From Aquimonas sp041395245 (lineage in GTDB: Bacteria; Pseudomonadota; Gammaproteobacteria; Xanthomonadales; Xanthomonadaceae), in the NCBI GenBank assembly GCA_041395245.1, contig JAWLAY010000010.1, positions 62,001-126,000 on the forward strand: DNA of 64,000 nucleotides, written 5' to 3'. A model generated the notes under the pieces. That model had not been told where the DNA came from, ran no database searches, and saw only the letters and a list, made by a program, of their open reading frames with translations. This document shows positions 61,707 to 64,000 of the stretch, in pieces. A program made the position numbers and the translations under genes. Each line of letters starts with the position of its first letter. Positions within the stretch are counted from its first letter, which is position 1.

Positions 61707-62581
61707 CGGGCCAGCCCCAGTTCCAGCAGCGACAACAGGTATTGCCCGTAGCCGTTCTTGATCAGCGGCATCGCCAGGGCGCGCAGTTGATCGGCGCTGA
61801 TCCAGCCGTTCTGGTAGGCGATTTCTTCCGGGCAACTGACCCGCAAGCCTTGGCGCTGTTCAATGGTTTCGATGAAGTTTCCGGCTTGCAGCAGCGACTC
61901 GTGGGTGCCGGTGTCGAGCCAGGCATGTCCGCGTCCCAGCTTCTCCAGGCGCAGGCTACCGTCATCCAGGTAACAGCGATTGAGATCGGTGATTTCCAGC
62001 TCGCCACGCGCGGACGGTTTGAGTTGGGCGGCAAACTCCGGTGCGCGGCCATCGTAGAAATACAGACCGGTCACCGCGTAGTTGGACTTCGGCTTGACCG
62101 GCTTTTCTTCCAGGCCGATGACACGACCTTCGGCATCGAACTCGGCCACGCCATAGCGCTGCGGATCGCGTACCCAGTAACCGAACACCGTCGCGCCTTC
62201 GGTGTGCTGCGCGGCGCGGCGCAACTGCTCGCTGAAGCCATGTCCGTAGAAGATGTTGTCGCCCAGCACCAGACAGGAGGGCTGCCCGGCCACGAACTCA
62301 CGGCCGATCAGATAGGCCTGCGCCAGTCCATCCGGACTCGGCTGCACGGCGTACTCGATCCGCATGCCCCACTGCTCGCCATTGCCCAACAATTGCTTGA
62401 ACAGGGCCTGCTCGTACGGCGTGTTGATCACCAGCACGTCGCGGATGCCCGCCAGCATCAGCGTGCCGAGCGGGTAATAGATCATCGGCTTGTCGTAGAT
62501 CGGCAGCAGTTGCTTGCTGATCGCTTGAGTGATCGGGTAGAGCCGTGTGCCGGAGCCGCCCGCCAGGATGATGCCTTTCAT
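61703..62581 (-). CDS. rfbA: Glucose-1-phosphate thymidylyltransferase
   Basis: A 292-residue enzyme forming dTDP-glucose. 'MKGIILAGGSGTRLYPITQA' holds the nucleotide-binding loop and catalytic Arg; 'CLVLGDNIFYGHGFSEQL' and 'LDTGTHESLLQAGNFIETIE' are family-specific. It follows rfbB by 9 bp and overlaps rfbC. Confidence 0.97.
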   Translation of the reverse strand: MKGIILAGGSGTRLYPITQAISKQLLPIYDKPMIYYPLGTLMLAGIRDVLVINTPYEQALFKQLLGNGEQWGMRIEYAVQPSPDGLAQAYLIGREFVAGQPSCLVLGDNIFYGHGFSEQLRRAAQHTEGATVFGYWVRDPQRYGVAEFDAEGRVIGLEEKPVKPKSNYAVTGLYFYDGRAPEFAAQLKPSARGELEITDLNRCYLDDGSLRLEKLGRGHAWLDTGTHESLLQAGNFIETIEQRQGLRVSCPEEIAYQNGWISADQLRALAMPLIKNGYGQYLLSLLELGLAR

Positions 62582-62590
62582 GCGATGTCC

Positions 62591-63649
62591 TCAGTTGCCG
62601 GTGCCGATGCGTTCCAGGCGATAACTGCCATCCAGCACGCGGCGCGTCCATTCGTGATTGGCCAGATACCAGTCCACCGTGGTCGCCATGCCTTGCTCGA
62701 ACGTTTGCGCGGGCTGCCAGCCGAGTTCCGACTTCAACTTGCTGGCGTCGATGGCGTAGCGGCGATCATGACCGGGGCGATCCGCGACGAAGGTGATCTG
62801 CGAGGCGCGCGGCTGGCCGTCACTGCGTGGCACGCGTGCATCCAGCAAGGCGCACAGCGTATGCACCACGACGATGTTCTCGCGTTCGGCATCGCCGCCC
62901 ACGTTGTAGACCTCACCGACGCGCCCCTTGCGCAGCACCGTATCAATCGCCGCACAGTGATCGCCAACGAACAACCAGTCGCGGATGTTCCTGCCATCGC
63001 CATAAACCGGCAGCGGTTCGCCCTGCACAGCGCGCTGGATGATCAGCGGGACGAGTTTTTCGGGAAACTGGAACGGCCCGTAGTTGTTGCTGCAATTGGT
63101 GGTCAGCGTGGGCAGGCCGTAGGTGTGATGGAAGGCGCGAACCAGATGGTCAGAGGCCGCCTTCGAGGCCGAGTAGGGCGAATTGGGCTGATACGGCGAT
63201 TGTTCGGTGAACTTGCCTTGTTCGCCCAGCGAGCCATACACCTCGTCAGTCGAAACATGCAGGAAGCGGAAGGACTCGCGCGCCGTGCCTTCCAGGCTTC
63301 GCCAGTAGTCGCGTGCCGATTCCAGCAGCGCCAGGGTGCCGACCACATTGGTTTGCACAAACGCCGCCGGTCCATCGATCGAACGGTCGACATGGCTTTC
63401 TGCGGCGAAGTTGATGATCGCGTCCGGCTGGTGCTCGCGCAGCAGTCGGTCCAGCAGGGCGCGATCCGCGATGCTGCCTTCGACGAAGGTGTGCGCCGGG
63501 TGGCTCAGCACGCTGGTCAGCGTGTCCCGATTGCCCGCATAGGTGAGCGCATCCAGATTGATGATCCGATCCCCGGCGGCAATCTGGCGCAAAACGAAAT
63601 TGCCACCGATGAAACCGGCACCGCCGGTCACGAGCAAGGTGCGTGACAT
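62591..63649 (-). CDS. rfbB: dTDP-glucose 4,6-dehydratase
   Basis: A 352-residue short-chain dehydrogenase-like enzyme, forming dTDP-4-keto-6-deoxyglucose. The NAD motif is GGAGFIGGNFV, the active site 'STDEVYGSLG' includes Asp-Glu and the YxxxK is YSASKA. 'RNIRDWLFVGDHCAAID' is typical. GGAG stands 12 nt before the ATG at 63649. The operon then runs rfbB-A-C-oxygenase; no rmlD (the last reductase) is present in the window. Confidence 0.97.
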   Translation of the reverse strand: MSRTLLVTGGAGFIGGNFVLRQIAAGDRIINLDALTYAGNRDTLTSVLSHPAHTFVEGSIADRALLDRLLREHQPDAIINFAAESHVDRSIDGPAAFVQTNVVGTLALLESARDYWRSLEGTARESFRFLHVSTDEVYGSLGEQGKFTEQSPYQPNSPYSASKAASDHLVRAFHHTYGLPTLTTNCSNNYGPFQFPEKLVPLIIQRAVQGEPLPVYGDGRNIRDWLFVGDHCAAIDTVLRKGRVGEVYNVGGDAERENIVVVHTLCALLDARVPRSDGQPRASQITFVADRPGHDRRYAIDASKLKSELGWQPAQTFEQGMATTVDWYLANHEWTRRVLDGSYRLERIGTGN

Positions 63650-63689
63650 GTTCAGATTCTCCGTGCGTGAAACCGGGGCAGGGCGCGCA

Positions 63690-64000
63690 TCAGCGCGTCT
63701 CACCGGCATAGGGATCGGCAATGCCCAACTGCGCCAGGATGCGGCGCTCTTCTGCTTCCATGCGTTCGGCATCGCGCTTGTTTTCGTGATCGAAGCCGAG
63801 CAGATGCAACACGCCGTGCACGACCAGATGGGCGTAGTGCGCGCGCAGCGTCTTGCCTTGTTCGCTCGCTTCGCGGGCCACCACCGGCGCGCACAGGACC
63901 AGATCACCGAGCCAGTCGACCGGCACACCCTCGGGCAGTTCGACCGGAAAGCTCAGCACATTGGTGGCGTAATCCTTGTGGCGATAGTCGCGATTGAGGG
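63690..64000 (-). CDS. ybeY: Endoribonuclease YbeY (5' part outside window)
   Basis: The C-terminal part of the 16S rRNA maturation nuclease. The zinc site H-G-V-L-H-x5-H is seen in 'VVHGVLHLLGFDHENKRDAE', and the upstream 'DYRHKDYATNVLSFPVE' belongs to the same frame up to the window edge. About 103 residues are present of some 150-160. rfbB begins 40 bp further along; in other species ybeY lies with phoH and corC, which here may be beyond the edge. Confidence 0.93.
   Translation of the reverse strand, partial: LNRDYRHKDYATNVLSFPVELPEGVPVDWLGDLVLCAPVVAREASEQGKTLRAHYAHLVVHGVLHLLGFDHENKRDAERMEAEERRILAQLGIADPYAGETR

Noticed and set aside
61742..63646. Long open frame on the plus strand opposite rfbA and rfbB
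   Set aside because: Both rfb genes are certain, and the opposite frame has no domain.
1..64000. tRNA, rRNA, CRISPR arrays, riboswitches, prophage or transposase genes
   Set aside because: I saw no cloverleaf, repeat-spacer series, conserved riboswitch core or recombinase/transposase frame. The three fold-back elements are the only mobile-like sequences.

Overview
The window is a GC-rich, densely packed bacterial chromosome segment with no rRNA, tRNA, CRISPR array, prophage or transposase gene that I can see. Gene content and order point to a gammaproteobacterium, most likely of the Lysobacterales (Xanthomonadales). Signs of this are holB-pilZ, ftsY back-to-back with rsmD-coaD-ferredoxin, an amidase-mutL pair convergent with miaB, three-subunit pntA1-A2-B, and large secreted propeller proteins. 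The family-level guess is inference only.

Layout. 1-1039: holB (5' end outside the window) and pilZ. 1105-5742: a secreted twin DUF302-like protein behind a CsoR/CstR-like palindrome, then a VWA lipoprotein, an ECF sigma factor and a probable membrane anti-sigma factor. 5920-8400: a DUF442-type phosphatase, a fold-back repeat, a GNAT acetyltransferase and two unassigned AT-richer envelope genes. 8448-11909: mfd. 11978-17105: two large secreted proteins (FG-GAP and RCC1 propellers), the first flanked by a 118-bp direct repeat. 17389-21995: Atm1-type ABC exporter, Bcr/CflA transporter, beta-CASP metallohydrolase. 22126-31561: an M13 metallopeptidase with two apparent 1-nt deletions, a FecR/LysM gene with an in-frame stop coupled to a CHASE2-GGDEF cyclase, yaeQ, a HI0933-type flavoprotein, and a second M13 protein without its zinc motif. 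31625-43457: rimO, a DUF3025 gene, a frameshifted Ca/Na antiporter, a frameshifted amidase, mutL, miaB, S1/P1 nuclease, mutY, ftsY, rsmD. 43507-50545: coaD, a lipoprotein, ferredoxin, gamma-glutamyltransferase, an MBL hydrolase running into a fold-back repeat, DUF4920, MAPEG, Nudix and a propeller protein. 50638-55008: a third fold-back repeat, a FEN-like exonuclease, a nitroreductase, a DUF1631 protein. 55199-60495: pnt transhydrogenase and a FIST/PAS-GGDEF pair. 60571-64000: 2OG oxygenase, rfbC, rfbA, rfbB and ybeY (5' end outside the window), all on the minus strand.

The genes form housekeeping modules (DNA repair, RNA modification, protein targeting, CoA and NADPH metabolism) mixed with envelope and signalling modules. 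Two unrelated c-di-GMP synthesis modules are present: FecR/CHASE2-GGDEF and FIST/PAS-GGDEF. The most unusual features are a family of three nearly identical ~170-bp non-coding fold-back elements with perfect or near-perfect terminal inverted repeats, a catalytically degenerate M13 paralogue near an otherwise intact one, a large secreted-protein gene bracketed by direct repeats that include the mfd start, and clusters of single-base deletions that look more like sequence error than decay.
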